Assembly: GCF_009870125.1 (NCBI RefSeq)
Contig: NC_046683.1
Coordinates: 16,811,001-16,875,000 of the forward strand
Direction of reading: 5' to 3'
Length of the DNA: 64,000 bases
Origin: Drosophila pseudoobscura
Taxonomy: Eukaryota; Arthropoda; Insecta; Diptera; Drosophilidae
This document shows, piece by piece, positions 22,091 to 34,201 of this stretch. The notes under the pieces are model-generated. The model saw only the letters and a program-made list of their open reading frames with translations. It ran no database searches and was not told the origin of the DNA. Within the stretch, counting starts at the first letter, position 1. Each line of letters opens with the position of its first letter. The position numbers were made by a program, and so were the translations under genes.

Positions 22091-25000
22091 GGTCCCGTCC
22101 CGTTCCCAGTTCTCCCAGTTCTCCCAGTTCCCCCGATTCACCCAATTCCCGATTCCCGCTTGGCGTTCTCGTTAGCGTTCTCTGCTCTTTCTCTTGTTTT
22201 GTCGCAATCCGCTGATGGCTTTTAATTTGTTTTTTACTATGGTTTTTCTTTTTTCTTTCGTTTTCCGGTTTCCGTTCGATGTCGCGTTGTCGCGTTTGTC
22301 GCGTCTGCCTTCCGTGACGACGTCGACGCAAATGTTGTTTGGCCAAAAATAAAACTCCGACTCCGACTACGACTCCGACTACGAGTCTGAATCTGAATCT
22401 GAAACAAAACACACAAAATCCTATGCAAAAGTTCCGCCAACTGCGCAGCTGGCGTCGCTGCCAGCGCCAGTGTATGATTAAGAGTTTTTTTTGTTTGTGT
22501 TTTTGTTTTTATTTTTGTATGTTGTACGTTGTATTATTGTTATTGTTATTGTTATTGTTGGTGGCGGTGGCTGTGGCTGTGGCGGTGTTTACTCAACATT
22601 GAAGAGTCAGTCGAGAGCTGAAGAGCTCTCTGAATGAGCAACGCAACCCCCCATTTCATTGTACAATATTACAGTCGTATTTATTTATTTTTCACGCTCA
22701 CTGCCATGTCAACTCTGCCTCCTGTTGCTGCCACTGCCGCTGCTGCTAGAGGGGCAGTCATCGCTTCCAAATGTTTCACTTGGCTGCGCACGCGCCAACA
22801 CCAACAACAACAACAACCAGAATACACCCCACCCCCCCACCATCGGGGCCGATCAAAAATTTGTTGTTAATAATGTACTCGAATAGTCGTACACTGCAGG
22901 GGCATTCAGCAATTTCAACTGCGAGTTGAGTTCTGTTCTCGGCTAATTGACAGCCGCCGTTGTCCAGGCCAATTGGCCAACAATGACGGCCACAACAATA
23001 CAGATAAATGTACAGATGATCGCACTAAACAGATGTACATACAAGTATCTGGAGAGCATCCTCCACTCCACAGTGTGGGGTCTTTCCTCGAGCTTAGCTG
23101 GTGGCTTGCACTGGGATCCTTTACGTCGAAGATTATATGTCCTCAACCATATATTGAATACATAAATAAATACAAATCTGTACAAATGTACACTTGAATG
23201 CATTTGAAATCCAAAGAAAGACTGAAGTGAAAAAATTCCAATAAATTCGGGTAGAATTCTTAAGGAACATCTGGGTTTTGCATTCACTAGCTGCCATATA
23301 AAGGGTCTCTTAGATCCGTTAAGGCAGCTACAAATGCATGTGCCTGACATGTATCTCGTATATGGAATACTATTTATAAGAAACTGTGGATTTATGCATC
23401 GTAGTATAGCAGGAAATCTTCTCATAAGTAGAATAGAATTATCTTGTCTGTATTTGGATGAAAATATATGGCAGTCAAAATCAAGAGAGATCCTACCGGT
23501 TTGTTTAGGTCTCTTAGGATAAAACTGGATATTTTGTGCGGAATAAAATATTATCCACTTGGAATGGTACAGATTTTCGATTGTAAGTCCATTTTTTAAT
23601 ATTTATTTAAGTGGGTTTAGGTGGGCGGAGCTCTTGTCTACATCAATCCATCGAGTTATATGGAAAATATCGTTAGTCAGCTATTCAGGCAATTGATGGG
23701 GCTAGGTAAAGATAGATTGAATCAATCTTTGGTTGTATTTAGCTAGTTTGAAAAGGGATTTAATGAGATATTTTTGCCAACTCTCTACAGCTTCTGTTGG
23801 TAGCCAGTTAACGGTTCTGTCCCCTCATGGTGCATTGTAATCTGCATGCAAATATCCATCTCAATGGAGACATCAGACCTGAAAATGCCTTGCGCAATCC
23901 CTCCCCAGTAGAGCCCGCGGGCAAAGTGTGCCAAGAGCTGTACAATACCTATATATTAATCGAATATCTATATACAATATTATTGATATTGCTTTGAATG
24001 TATGTCAGATGGTTTTGATGGACAGTGTCTGGCATGTGAATGCGATTTCTGCAAGCGACATTTGTCAACCTTCGGCAGATGAGCAGCCAGGCCAAGCCAG
24101 GCCAAGCCAAGCCAAGCCAAGCCAAGCGAATTCATTTCAAATTTCAAATTTGAATTTGAATGGAATGAATGCTCGTACGTGAAATGCGGATGGAGGCGCA
24201 GTCAAAACAGCCAAGGCAGAGATCTATTATAACGTGCTCTGTTATATTTGCATTATGAGTGCTGGATGCTTTATGGCCCAGGCGAGCCCTCAATGACAAC
24301 CTTTCTAAGCGGCATCTGCAAGTTGTGTTGTTGTGTTGGACACTTGCCCCATTGCAGCGCCCCCAAGGGTTACTTGGAGCCCACTTAATGGGCCTTAATC
24401 TCTGACGTTTTCATTTTCATTTTCATTGGCCTTTGTGGGTCACATTGCCAAAGCAGAGATTGGACAGAGCTGGACAAGCCAGCGCGATTATGCAAAATGG
24501 AGCTGCAGCCGAAAGCGAAGGTTGAGAATGCTTCCAGGCCCGAAATCCCAAAATCCCAAAAGCCAGCTCCGGGGGAGAGAGAGGCAGTGGGTGTCAAAGG
24601 CCGTCGGAACACCATTCAACCAGAAATCATGACACTCTTCACGCCTTTTGCACATGACTCTGCCGTGACTCACGCTCGAACCAGTGGCAGGGGTGCCAAC
24701 AGGAACCCAAGGGTGCACTGTGGGCAAAAACTGTCATTTTTTGCTACTACTACCACCCGTAATATTGTGAAATCATATTGAACTTTTGCCCATAGTGGGC
24801 TGGCCCAATAACGAGTCCGAAGAAGATCCGACTCAGTCAATGGGAACACCCCAACCAGCCGCCCAACTGCAATTACGAGTACCCCTCTCCATCCATCCCC
24901 CAGAGACTCGAGCCCTCCAGTTCCTTCCATCACCCAGCAAATCGCTGCCACGCTTGAGTTGATCAACGTCAAGAACCTTCGAGAACTTGTATCTGTGTAG

Positions 25001-26610
25001 GGTAGTACTACTATGCATGCTTTTAAGATACATAATTGATAGATGGGAGGCCCCAGCGATGGTCGAGCCAGGTACAAAGTACTCTGCATGTCTAAATTGA
25101 AAAACTTAATAAAGAATAACAAAAACATTATTCCGCTTGATGCAACCCAATGAAATGTATCATTATATATCATTTTATTAAGGCATAAAGATGGCATTCA
25201 AACGACACTACTTACGAGTACCCAAGAGAACCCATTCCGATTATACTTTTTGAAGAATTATTTTTGGTTCCCTTGAACTGTGGCTATTATCTAGGAAAAT
25301 GCTAGATGCTTAAATAATTTAACAAAGAACCACTAAAACTTAGAATTTAAAATTGAATATCAGCTAAACGGCGAAATGCTAATAAGTACTGGAGCGCGAT
25401 CAAATATTTATATAAATAAGTACGTACTAGCTTTAGAGGACTTTTTTCATGGGAAGAGACAAATATACACTATTTTTTGAATTATTACAAATAATATTAA
25501 TATTAATCAACTAAATAAATCCTTAAAATGTATGTTTTCTAACTTAAAAAAGACTTTAAACATGCAAAATGGATCCAAAAAAATAAGCTAAACAATTAGA
25601 AAACTGACAAAAAAATGACACCAATTGTTGTTTGATTTCTTGTTTGTTTAATTTATTTTTTAAGAATTCTTAATAAATCATACCTCTGATATTTTCCTTA
25701 AAATAAAACGGAATATTTTCTTATCTGTCCGGAGCCAGAATAAATATTTTGTAATGGGAAAAGTGTGGAGTTTTCCCTCTCAGCTTTCACGTCAAGAACT
25801 CCATCTAACGCTAAATGTATGTGCAACTTTTGGAGCAAAGTATCTGGCGGATAAGTTGGTTAAATAGTATTCAAAAACCGAAAACAAACAAACCAAAACA
25901 CCCGAAATCACCTCAAACAAATGCTTCAGTGATTTTGAGGGGTAAAACCATAAAATGAGGAATAATTTCTTCATGCAGGTGAGTTGGAAAATAGTGTACG
26001 TCGTATTTGGTGGGTAACGGGGCCGGTGCCCCATTCGGCGGATGGGAAATGATCGTAAAACAGCCAAAGCCCCAGCCCCAGCCCCAGCCCCAAGACCCAA
26101 CCCCAACCCCAGCCCAAAACCGCAACCCAACAATAATACCATTAATAGTGGAGCAATAAAATAAAAGTAGAAAACGAAACTGTTGCTGCTTTTTAATTAT
26201 GAATTTTTAGGCAATTCTGCAAAGCGAATGGGGTTAGGTGGGAGAGAACCAGATGGAGAGAAGAATTGCAACAGCTCCATAGAGTTTCCATTGGTTTAGC
26301 CTAGGAATAAGGGCCAAAGTCTCTGTAAGTTCTTCCTCAGCCGAGTTTTACTGTACTGCTAGAATTTTCGTGGGTAGAAAGACTCAGAGAGAGGTGACAA
26401 ACAGAGAGGGGATCCTCAAAGGTTTCTTCAATGGAATAGGTTATGGTTTATTTGGATGTTTCCAAATCAATGACTGTTTCATTCAAGTGGCGATGCCATT
26501 GCTCTACCCTCAAGTGGCCCGTGTGACACCATCAGAAGGCTGTTACGCGCGGATCCCTCCCGCCCAACCGACCGAGGGGCGCTGCCGCATGACGCGCGAC
26601 ACCTTAAAAA
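22091..26610. other. Upstream/intronic DNA, no gene seen
   Basis: It begins with repeated TCTCCCAGT and, at 22350-22400, CGACTCCGACTA-type simple sequence just upstream of the proximal first exon, which may be promoter or 5' UTR. (TTATTG)n is at 22535-22558, a GCCAA repeat at 24087-24126 and CAGCCC repeats at 26065-26115. If the 32.6-kb exon splices into forked, this is all intron. Confidence 0.5.
24087..24126. repeat. (GCCAA)n pentamer microsatellite
   Basis: Near-perfect tandem GCCAA/GCCAG units over 40 bases, the last five identical. Confidence 0.8.
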
Positions 26611-26862
26611 TTGTATTTTTATACTCGATACTCAAAATGAGTATTGGGGTATATTAGATTTGTGGTGAAAGTGGATGTGTGTAACGTCCAGAAGGAGTCG
26701 TTTCCGACCCCATAAAGTATATATATTCTTGATCAGTATCAATAGCCGAGTCGATTGAGTCATGTTTGTCTGTCCGTCCGTCCGTCTGTCCGTCCGTCCG
26801 TCCGTCTGTCCGTCCGTCTGTCCGTCCCCTTCAGCGCCTAATGCTCAAAGACTATAAGAGTT
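26611..26862. mobile_element. mini-me/DINE-1-like repeat (Helitron-related non-autonomous element), partial
   Basis: The stretch starting TTTTTATACTCGATACTC and including GAGTATTGGGGTATATTAG, TAACGTCCAGAAGGAGTCG, CCGACCCCATAAAGTATA and GATCAGTATCAATAGCCGAG is a very common interspersed repeat of Drosophila genomes that I recognise as the mini-me/DINE-1 family. It carries the family's two simple-sequence parts, a short TA run and a (GTCY)n tract. It has no coding capacity. The boundaries are approximate, and the GC-rich segment 26520-26605 on its left may belong to it. It lies in the upstream/intronic region of forked. Confidence 0.7.
26766..26827. repeat. (GTCY)n microsatellite within the mini-me-like element
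   Basis: Alternating GTCT and GTCC tetramers, about fifteen units, the typical proto-microsatellite of mini-me elements. Confidence 0.9.
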
Positions 26863-28434
26863 CTGTATTCCCTCAGAATAAAGTGTTTTATTTACTGTAC
26901 ATCCTGTACATATATTAGATTACTCAATTATTTTTGTATTTAATACCTTTCCGAAAACATTTCTTAAAGAAAAAATTATACTGTTTGGGAAGAATGTTCT
27001 AGCATCTTTTCCAAGTGTCAAATCGGGGACTTTCTTTGGCTCAGATTAGCAGAATCTCAGATCTGAGTACCATTATCCACAATGATGATCTCCCCCTAGT
27101 GATTCAGTGAGGAAGTGAGTCAAGATTGCTTGCGGATGCTTGTCGGAGGGTCCATTGGTTGGGGGCCACTGTTCGAATACTTTTACTTTTCGCTTTGTTT
27201 TATTTCATTATGGATTTCTATTGTTTTTTTGCCTGCCTGCCGGCCCGCCTGCTGCCCATCAAAAGCAGAACAAACCGCTAGTATTCGATCTAACGGTTAG
27301 GGGCAGCGATCGGTGGCTTCGTTTTCGTCTCTCGTCGCCATCCATCCATCTCGTCGTCAATTGGCAATTCAAATTCAAATTCAAATTCGAATTTCGAACG
27401 GCCAAGAATGGAGATGCGGGAAGTTTTCACTTTCGTGTGTGTTTTCAAAGGCCGAAAGAAAAAAAAAGAAAGCAAAAGTAAATGTGTGCAACAAATTGTT
27501 CAACTTTAAACTTTTCATCTGAAGAGAGCGGAGAGCAAAGAGAGCACGGAGATCAAGAATTTCAGGCAACTTCCTCCAAAAGCTCGGCAAAAGCTCGCCT
27601 AGCGCAGCGCATCTTCCACCCTCTCTCCGTCTCTCTCACTCCCCAGCTGTTTGTCTTTCCATTCATATGCAAAGCGCATACATTCATTCAATCATTCAGC
27701 GATTCAGACGAAGTGAGTCTGTGAAAGTAAGCCATGGCAGGCCAGAGCCAGCCAAACATTTGTCTAACAATCAGCCATCAGAAAAGGGGGCAAACAAAGG
27801 CCTCTGTGTCTGCCTCTGCATTTGCACCTGAAGACTCACTCGAGTTGTGACAGGTCGCGGTTCCTCTCATCCTCTCCCTCTCGCTCCATTCCGCGGCGAA
27901 AAGCAAAATGAAATCTGCCTCGAGAGACCCAGAGACCCAGAGTCTCAGGGACTAGTGAATGTGTGGCGAATGTCCCCCAAAGGTCCCTAGACCTAGAATG
28001 CAAATGAGTCAACCACCGGCATGTAAATATAACTAACTATGAATATGAATGTGCTGGAATACCCTTAACCCTTCAAAAAGCTCCACCAAACAGTTCTAGA
28101 GCAATGGAAATTATGGTTTGAAACAAATCGAATTACATGTGAGTCCAATCAATTGCTTTGAACTCGTAAACCTTTTTGATTTGATTCGATTTGAAAGCTC
28201 TTCTAATTAGCCTCTCGGACACTATTCGAATCGATTCGAACACCGATGAACTTTGCGACTCTCTTTTCGCTGCCGCTGCCGCTGCTGCTGCTGCTGTTGG
28301 CAGCGGCGGCGGCTAATGACCAAATGTGTGGAGTGGATTAACCAAACCGAGTGGGGAGGCTGCTTCGAGGCGAACACTTGGACAAATGACCAATTATGAT
28401 GGGCGACACAACATTGAGGAGACTCGCGGGAGGC

Positions 28435-28455
28435 AGAGAGAGAGAGAGAGAGAGA
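28435..28455. repeat. (GA)n tract
   Basis: Ten uninterrupted GA dinucleotides; a potential GAGA-factor/CLAMP site. Confidence 0.75.
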
Positions 28456-30293
28456 TGTGAGTCGGGGAAACCCGTTTGGCGTCAATGGAAAGAAAACATG
28501 AAAATCCATCGCCGCGCCGCAGATAAGTCCGAGGAGTCCGTGGCGATATGTTTTGTAGTTCGTTTTTGTGTGTCTGCGGATTGCTTGGAAAATGTCGTAT
28601 GTAAACGGTTTGGTTTGCCTTAATAATTGACATTGGTGGTGGAAAGCTGTGGCCTGGGCCGGTTGTTGACCGCCTTGAGAGATTGGCTAACAGCTCGCCT
28701 CTGCCGGGCCAGCCCCGGCTAAATGGCCATCGCCCGCGCCTGCAGGTCTGCGGCATCGAAAGCAAAAGGATGATGACTGAAGAGTAGGATGATGGGGATA
28801 AGGCTGATGGCAAGGAGGAGCAGCAGGCATATCAGAGCAGAGCAGAGCGAAGCAAACGAGTTTCCCGAACAGCTTTACCCAGCGTCCTCTCTGATAAACG
28901 AAATTTCACTTTTTCTTTTGCAGTTTCTTGGCTTTTCTTTTCTTGGCTGTGGCTGTGGCGGTGGCTTGGCTTAGCCTGGCCTCAGATTGAAATTCGTTTG
29001 TTTGTCAGCAAAAGCGTTGCTAATTAACAAAGCCGAGCAAAGAAACAAAAACAATCACAAATTGCAGAAATGCACTTTTAAAAATCCTACAATTATAATT
29101 GTCTGGCGATCTATTCAAGTGTTGCCAGCGATTGCCCGGCAATCATTCGATTGCCCCATCAAAGCAATAACGGTAAATAGCTACGGTGGGCGTGTGTATC
29201 TGTGTGTCTGTGTTGGAGGCGAGGGCAGACGCGGGTTGAACGAACCCATGTGGACAAAGAGCTCAAGAGGCAGAGTTTGCCCCTTGCTCCATCCGAAATT
29301 AGTCACAGAATTTCTCAAATTAAACCCAAATTAATCCGAAAATGTTTCAGCGTAAAAACAAATACCAAAAGAAATAGATAATTGTAAATAAAAACAAAAC
29401 AAAAGGAAAAAGTCGATGGATAGGGTCGACCACTCCAATACCCTACCATCCAGAGAGAGAAAAGCCTCTAGATTTGAATTGGTTTTGTGCCAAGAATGTG
29501 CTAAAAATATTTCATATTTAGATTGAATTTATTTCGTACATATCAAAATATATTTTATTTATTTCTTTAATATTTTAGTATTTACATTTTTGTGTACAAT
29601 TTTTTCTCTGAGTGCAATACACAGATTATTGCAAAACTTGGCAGGATTTGTCCAGAGAAATGTTAAAAAATATTTGAAAATATTTCCTTTTCCCCAAAAG
29701 GAATTTCTTATTCAACCGATCGTTCCTTAGCAAAAAAAATTAAGGCTATTCAGATGAAGAATTATTAATTAATAATTAGCTATAATTCACAAAGTATTCA
29801 GACGCCATGATGACGGCTTGGAGTGCCGAAACAAGCCTCAGGTCAAAACTGGAATACCCTCTTGCAAGAGCATTAAATACAATGCAAGAAACGTTATTAA
29901 GCTCTGCGATTGCCGTGTCACAATGAGCGAGTTTTTCCAGGGAAATAAAGAGAATGGGGAACGGAGAACGGGGAAGGGGCGTGTGTGCAACTCCGAAACA
30001 AAATACAATTTTATGCGGTTTTATTATTAGTTTTTCGTTCGTTTTTGGTTTTGGATTCTACTGTCTGCTGTGTACTGTGCATCGTGGGGATCGTGGATCG
30101 TGGATCGTGGATCACGTCAGTGAGCATGGATATGGATATGGATAGCTGGCCCGTTCATTTATCACGGCACACGCTTTAGAGATGGTATGAACACACACTC
30201 TGGAGTGTGGCATGGTGTGGCATGCGATATGGAGTGTTGCATACAAACGCATTCAGTCCATTACAAAACACTGAAACCCCCACCACACCATCA

Positions 30294-30309
30294 GGGGGGG
30301 GGGGGGGGG
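30294..30309. repeat. 16-base G homopolymer
   Basis: Uninterrupted run of 16 G, unusually long for fly DNA; able to form a G-quadruplex. Its exact length may be a sequencing or assembly artefact. Confidence 0.7.
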
Positions 30310-32209
30310 AAGTGGAGTGGAATTGGAATCGTAATTATCGCAGCAAGTCGTATAATCAGTCGCAGCCCCAAAGGGTTGTATAACTTAGGCAAATCGAATC
30401 GTGATATGACCAGCTTTATAGAGAAAGCCATCTCCATCTGTGCGCTGTGTCTCCCCACTTTGAAGTTTAAACACATTTTCCATTGGCCTGGGGCATGGAA
30501 GAATTTCGAGGCTGCAAAAAGTTCTCCAAAATAGGAATACGTATTTCTGAATACACTTTCAAGGTGGATGATGGATCCATCTTTCAGAGTAATTAGGGTC
30601 CTGCTTTAATGGCAGACTTCTTTATAATAAGATACCATTCCCCATCCTATCATCTTTGTCTGTTTTATTAACCAAAATCTTAGTGATAGGATCGATTAAG
30701 CCACATGTTCTTCATGAAAAGAGGCTCGGCAGTGCACTGCCTTTAAGCAATTGAGCAATAATTCAGATTTAAATGCAATATCCTAGTCTCCAGAGGGAAC
30801 TTACCGCACACCATTTCCAAGTGGAGTTTCCAGTTGGAAATGGAATAGTCGCAGCTTCTCTCCAGTTATATTACTCTCTCAAATAGTCACTAACAGTCAC
30901 ACCCAAAAGCACTGGCACAGTCTTTGAAGTGGAAGAATCATATTATATGACCAGAGTTTCACAAACAACTCCAAGCAAACAAACAAACAAACAAACAAGC
31001 AAACAAATATGTAGGTAAACAAAAAAATAAACAAATAGTGCAGTTCTTATCGGAGATGGTGCTGCATTTTGTTCTTTCTCTAGCTATAGAGATGAGTTTT
31101 ATATCTGGCGATACCGAGCGAGCGGTGAGCGGCGCCGGCGGTGGCGGTGACGGTGGCGGCGGTTTGTGGAGCGCGGCACGTGCTAGGCGGACAATGGTCG
31201 CGGCTTGTTTGAGGCCGGTGGTTGGCTTGGTGTTGCAGACCAGCGCGGCCAGCGGTCGCCAAAGAAATGTAAGAGCCAAAAGCAGCGGACCCCAAAGAAG
31301 TGCCGATCGAGAAAGCTCTCCGGACTTGTTGTTGTTTCTGTTGGATGTAAACACAAGCTCAGTCGGGTATGCAGCCGCAGCGGCAGCCGCAGCAGCAGCA
31401 GCAGCAGGCGCGTGTGTGTGCTCGTGTGAGTGCTCGTGTGTGTGCTCGTGTGTGTGCTCGTGTGTGGCTGCGGCTGCGGCTGTGGCTGTGGTTTGTCTTC
31501 AGTTGATTTTCGATGCGCTTTTTGCACATTGCTAGACTTTTTTCTTGCTCGCCTTTTTGTATTTTAAGTGTGCTGGAATTTCTATATACACTTCCCCCCA
31601 AGGCTATGCTGGTTACGATGCCATTTTCGAAGTCCAAATTTATCTTTACTTTTAAAGCTTTCATTGAAACCCAATTTCTTTGCCGTTTCTATTATTTTTT
31701 CCATGACTGTATGGAGGATGGGCATAGAATGATTCTGGGAGACATAAAAGGTACTCATGCTCGAAACTATCCCATAATTCATATAAAAAAATATATATAT
31801 ATAAGACAGAAAGGAAGCCAAAGAAGATATATACATTGTACCCCCAAAATATAAAACACCCTATAAAACACTTTCGAATTACCATTAAATACTATAATTT
31901 GTATAATAACTACGCATTATTCTTAACTGCGAACGAGAGCCACAATGGTACTATTCCCGACTTGAAATCCCTAGGAAAAACCCGAACTGGAAGGGCATTC
32001 CCACTTCGACAAGACTCTGGCATCGTGGACGGATTGAATCCATCTTTTTGTTGTTTTACTTCGTTGTATTCAATAGAATTTATGCTTTTTTATGGTCAAG
32101 CTGGCGGCGTCATGCGCGTTAGCAGCGTTAGATGGGGCCTCATCTTCCCATCTGCTAACGGTTGTTTATGGCCAGTTTAAGGTTTTATGCATAATTGTTT
32201 GAGCCGTTG

Positions 32210-32241
32210 CTCTCTACCTCTCTCTCTATCTCTCTCTCTGT
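32210..32241. repeat. CT/GA-rich tract, candidate CLAMP/MSL-type site
   Basis: CTCTCTACC followed by a CT array broken once by CTAT. Reverse-complemented it reads GAGAGAGAGATAGAGAGAGAGG, close to the GA-rich motif of X-chromosome dosage-compensation sites in flies. Binding is a hypothesis. Confidence 0.4.
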
Positions 32242-32600
32242 CGGTCCACCCCTCCGAAGAGTCTCCACAGAGACTCCTCTGCAGAGGCGGCATTGCAAAA
32301 GCCCATTTAAATGCAATCAATCAAAAGTTTACAGCTAATTAGCCGCAACGACAATGGACAATGCAATTTAATAGAATTATGAAAACAAACTTCGTCAGCG
32401 AGTGGTGCCCCCCCCGATCGGTCGATCGTTCGATCGTTCGATTGCTTTGCCACTAATGAGGCAAGAGCTGATTGGCGGCCAACTGCATTTGACCGCCGAT
32501 TGATTAGCTGCCGTTTTACGATGTGCCACGCGAACTTTGACCCTGCTCTTTGGCCGCTCGATTAGCAGGGGGGGACACTTAATTATCGCAATGGACTCAC

Positions 32601-33655
32601 CTGAGAGCGGTCGGCTGATAGCTGGAGAGCATCCTCGAGCTGCCCCCAAATCGATGCTGCTGGAGAAGCTGATGCTGCTGCTGTTGCTGTTGCTGCTGCT
32701 GCTGCTGATGGTGCTGCTCGAGATCCGTCTCCGCCTCGGCCTGGGGGTAGCCACCATTCCGACTGATCCGGCTTGCATGGGAGCCCCGCTCCGAGTTGCA
32801 TTTGGAGCCGCAGAGGGAGTTCTCGCAGAAGCGACAGCACTTGTTGTAGCTGAAGGTCGAGGTGCAGAGCGTGCAGAAGGAGTCCAACTGGGACTCGGCC
32901 CGGTCGTCCTCAACGTCCACATCCCCATCCGCTTCCACATCTCCATCGGCGTCCAAGTCCATGTCGTGGCTGTGACGAATCTTGAGGGTTTGCGTGTTGC
33001 TACTCTGGTCCTCATCCGAACAGAAGTTGTACCTCTCGCTCTCCGTGTCCTCCTCCTCTTCCTCCTCCTCCTCGCCTAGGCTGCTGCCGGCGCTGCCCTG
33101 ATGGCCTTCAAGACCTGCATGGCCTTCACGGCCCTCATGGCCGTCATGGGGGGAGGGCGGAAGACCAAAGCTGCTCAGGGGACAGGAGGGGTATCGGGTC
33201 AGGGGAAACTGACGCACATTGTACTTGCTGGCCATCGACAGGTTCTCATTGAAATAGATCACATTGGCTCCTCCGTGGGGCAGCTGTCGCTCCCTCTCCC
33301 TCTCCCACTCCAGCTCCCTCTCTCTGTCCCTGTCTTTTTCGCGTCCTCTATCTCTCGCGCCCCTCTCCCGTTCCCTTCCGTTCAGCTCCAGACCCATACC
33401 CCTGCTAATGCTGAGGTCATGGTACTTGCGCAGAAAGGCCGCATTGCAGTCAGCGGCCGTGTACTCATGAAGCTTCTTCGGTTTTTGGGCGGCCGGCAGC
33501 TGCTGAATGGTGTGCTGAATGTGGGGAATGCCATTTTGGTTGTTTTGGTTGCAGCCAACGCTGTTGTTGTTGTGGCTATTGTTGTTGCTATTGTTGTTGT
33601 TATTGTTGCCGCCGGAGCGTAGAAGGTCGAAGAGCCGCTGTTTGAGGTCGCGCAT
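32601..33655 (-). CDS. Distal large coding exon with Cys-rich motif, probable alternative first exon of forked
   Basis: A good acceptor (CTCTTTCATTGCAG, exon start 33686) precedes ATG at 33655. An in-frame TGA lies between the two, so this ATG is the start and an upstream 5' UTR exon exists. 351 codons follow to a phase-2 donor CTCAG|GTGAGT (GT at 32600-32599). The protein begins MRDLKQRLFDLLRSGG and has a polyN run, then an ordered block (KPKKLHEYTAADCNAAFLRK). A long Arg/Glu/Asp repeat and an acidic EEEEEEED tract follow. Next comes a Cys cluster (LDSFCTLCTSTFSYNK, CCRFCENSLCGSKC) resembling a small zinc-binding module, and the exon ends with polyQ. The donor phase matches forked exon 18371-17994, and no other minus-strand exon of matching phase lies nearer except the first exon itself. 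Assignment to forked is therefore likely but unproven. Confidence 0.7.
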
Positions 33656-33969
33656 GGCAACATGGGACAAGTCGGTTCACTCAAATCTGCAATGAAAGAG
33701 TGCCAGAATGCATTATTAGTGATTTAATCAAGCAATGTATCAAGCGTAAGTATTTATAATTAATTTCCATAGCAATGCGAGAAATAAAACGTAAACAAAA
33801 AAACAAATTTCGATAAGTTAACCGCCAATTGACTATCGGTGAGCAAGGTGAGTTCCACAGCGATGAGGACTGACCACCCTGAAATAAAACGCGTTGCTAA
33901 GTTTCATATCACTCAGCTCATCACAGTGAGCTTGCAAATTTCCGTTTGAGTAGCCCTTTTGGTATGTAG

Positions 33970-34165
33970 GATATCCGCGGTCACACTGCCACCATGTTTA
34001 GCTTACATACCCTGCAAATTTTCTACTTTTCACAGTATTTTCCAGTATATTTTAAGACGCGTTATGGACTCTTGTCCAATGCACTAATTTAGAAATCGCG
34101 TAGAATTTGAATTCTCCGCTTTGGAGAGCATGGGAAATATTCGGTATTTTCCGGTATTTTAAAAC
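33970..34165. promoter_or_regulatory. Housekeeping-type promoter motifs (Ohler motif 1 and motif 6), possibly relic
   Basis: GCGGTCACACTGCC near 33978-33991 matches Ohler motif 1 (YGGTCACACTR), bound by M1BP. Motif-6-like elements (CAGTATTTTCCAGTATAT and CGGTATTTTCCGGTATTT) lie at 34033-34053 and 34141-34160. The cluster sits about 300 bases upstream of the distal forked-linked exon and could drive its unseen 5' UTR exon. It also resembles the promoter at 35818-35905, so it may be a decayed duplicate. Confidence 0.5.
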
Positions 34166-34201
34166 ATGAAAATTTCGTGGCGAATTCACAGCAAAATCAT
34201 T

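Larger units (their letters stand above)
26863..32600. other. Upstream/intronic DNA, no confident gene
   Basis: Mostly AT-rich unique DNA. Simple-sequence islands include a GA run at 28435-28455, GGATCGTGG repeats at 30088-30112, a 16-base G homopolymer at 30294-30309, (CAAA)n at 30976-31005, GTGTGCTCGTGT repeats at 31410-31465 and a CT-rich tract at 32210-32241. Minus-strand frames around 31.0-31.5 kb reflect these repeats. Confidence 0.5.

Noticed and set aside
24670..25197. Minus-strand ORF of 175 codons
   Set aside because: Composition follows AT-rich DNA; hydrophobic stretches arise from TTT/ATT runs.
30959..31354. Minus-strand ORF with apparent Cys/Leu-rich tail
   Set aside because: The tail is a translated (TTTG)n microsatellite and the proline part a translated GGC repeat.
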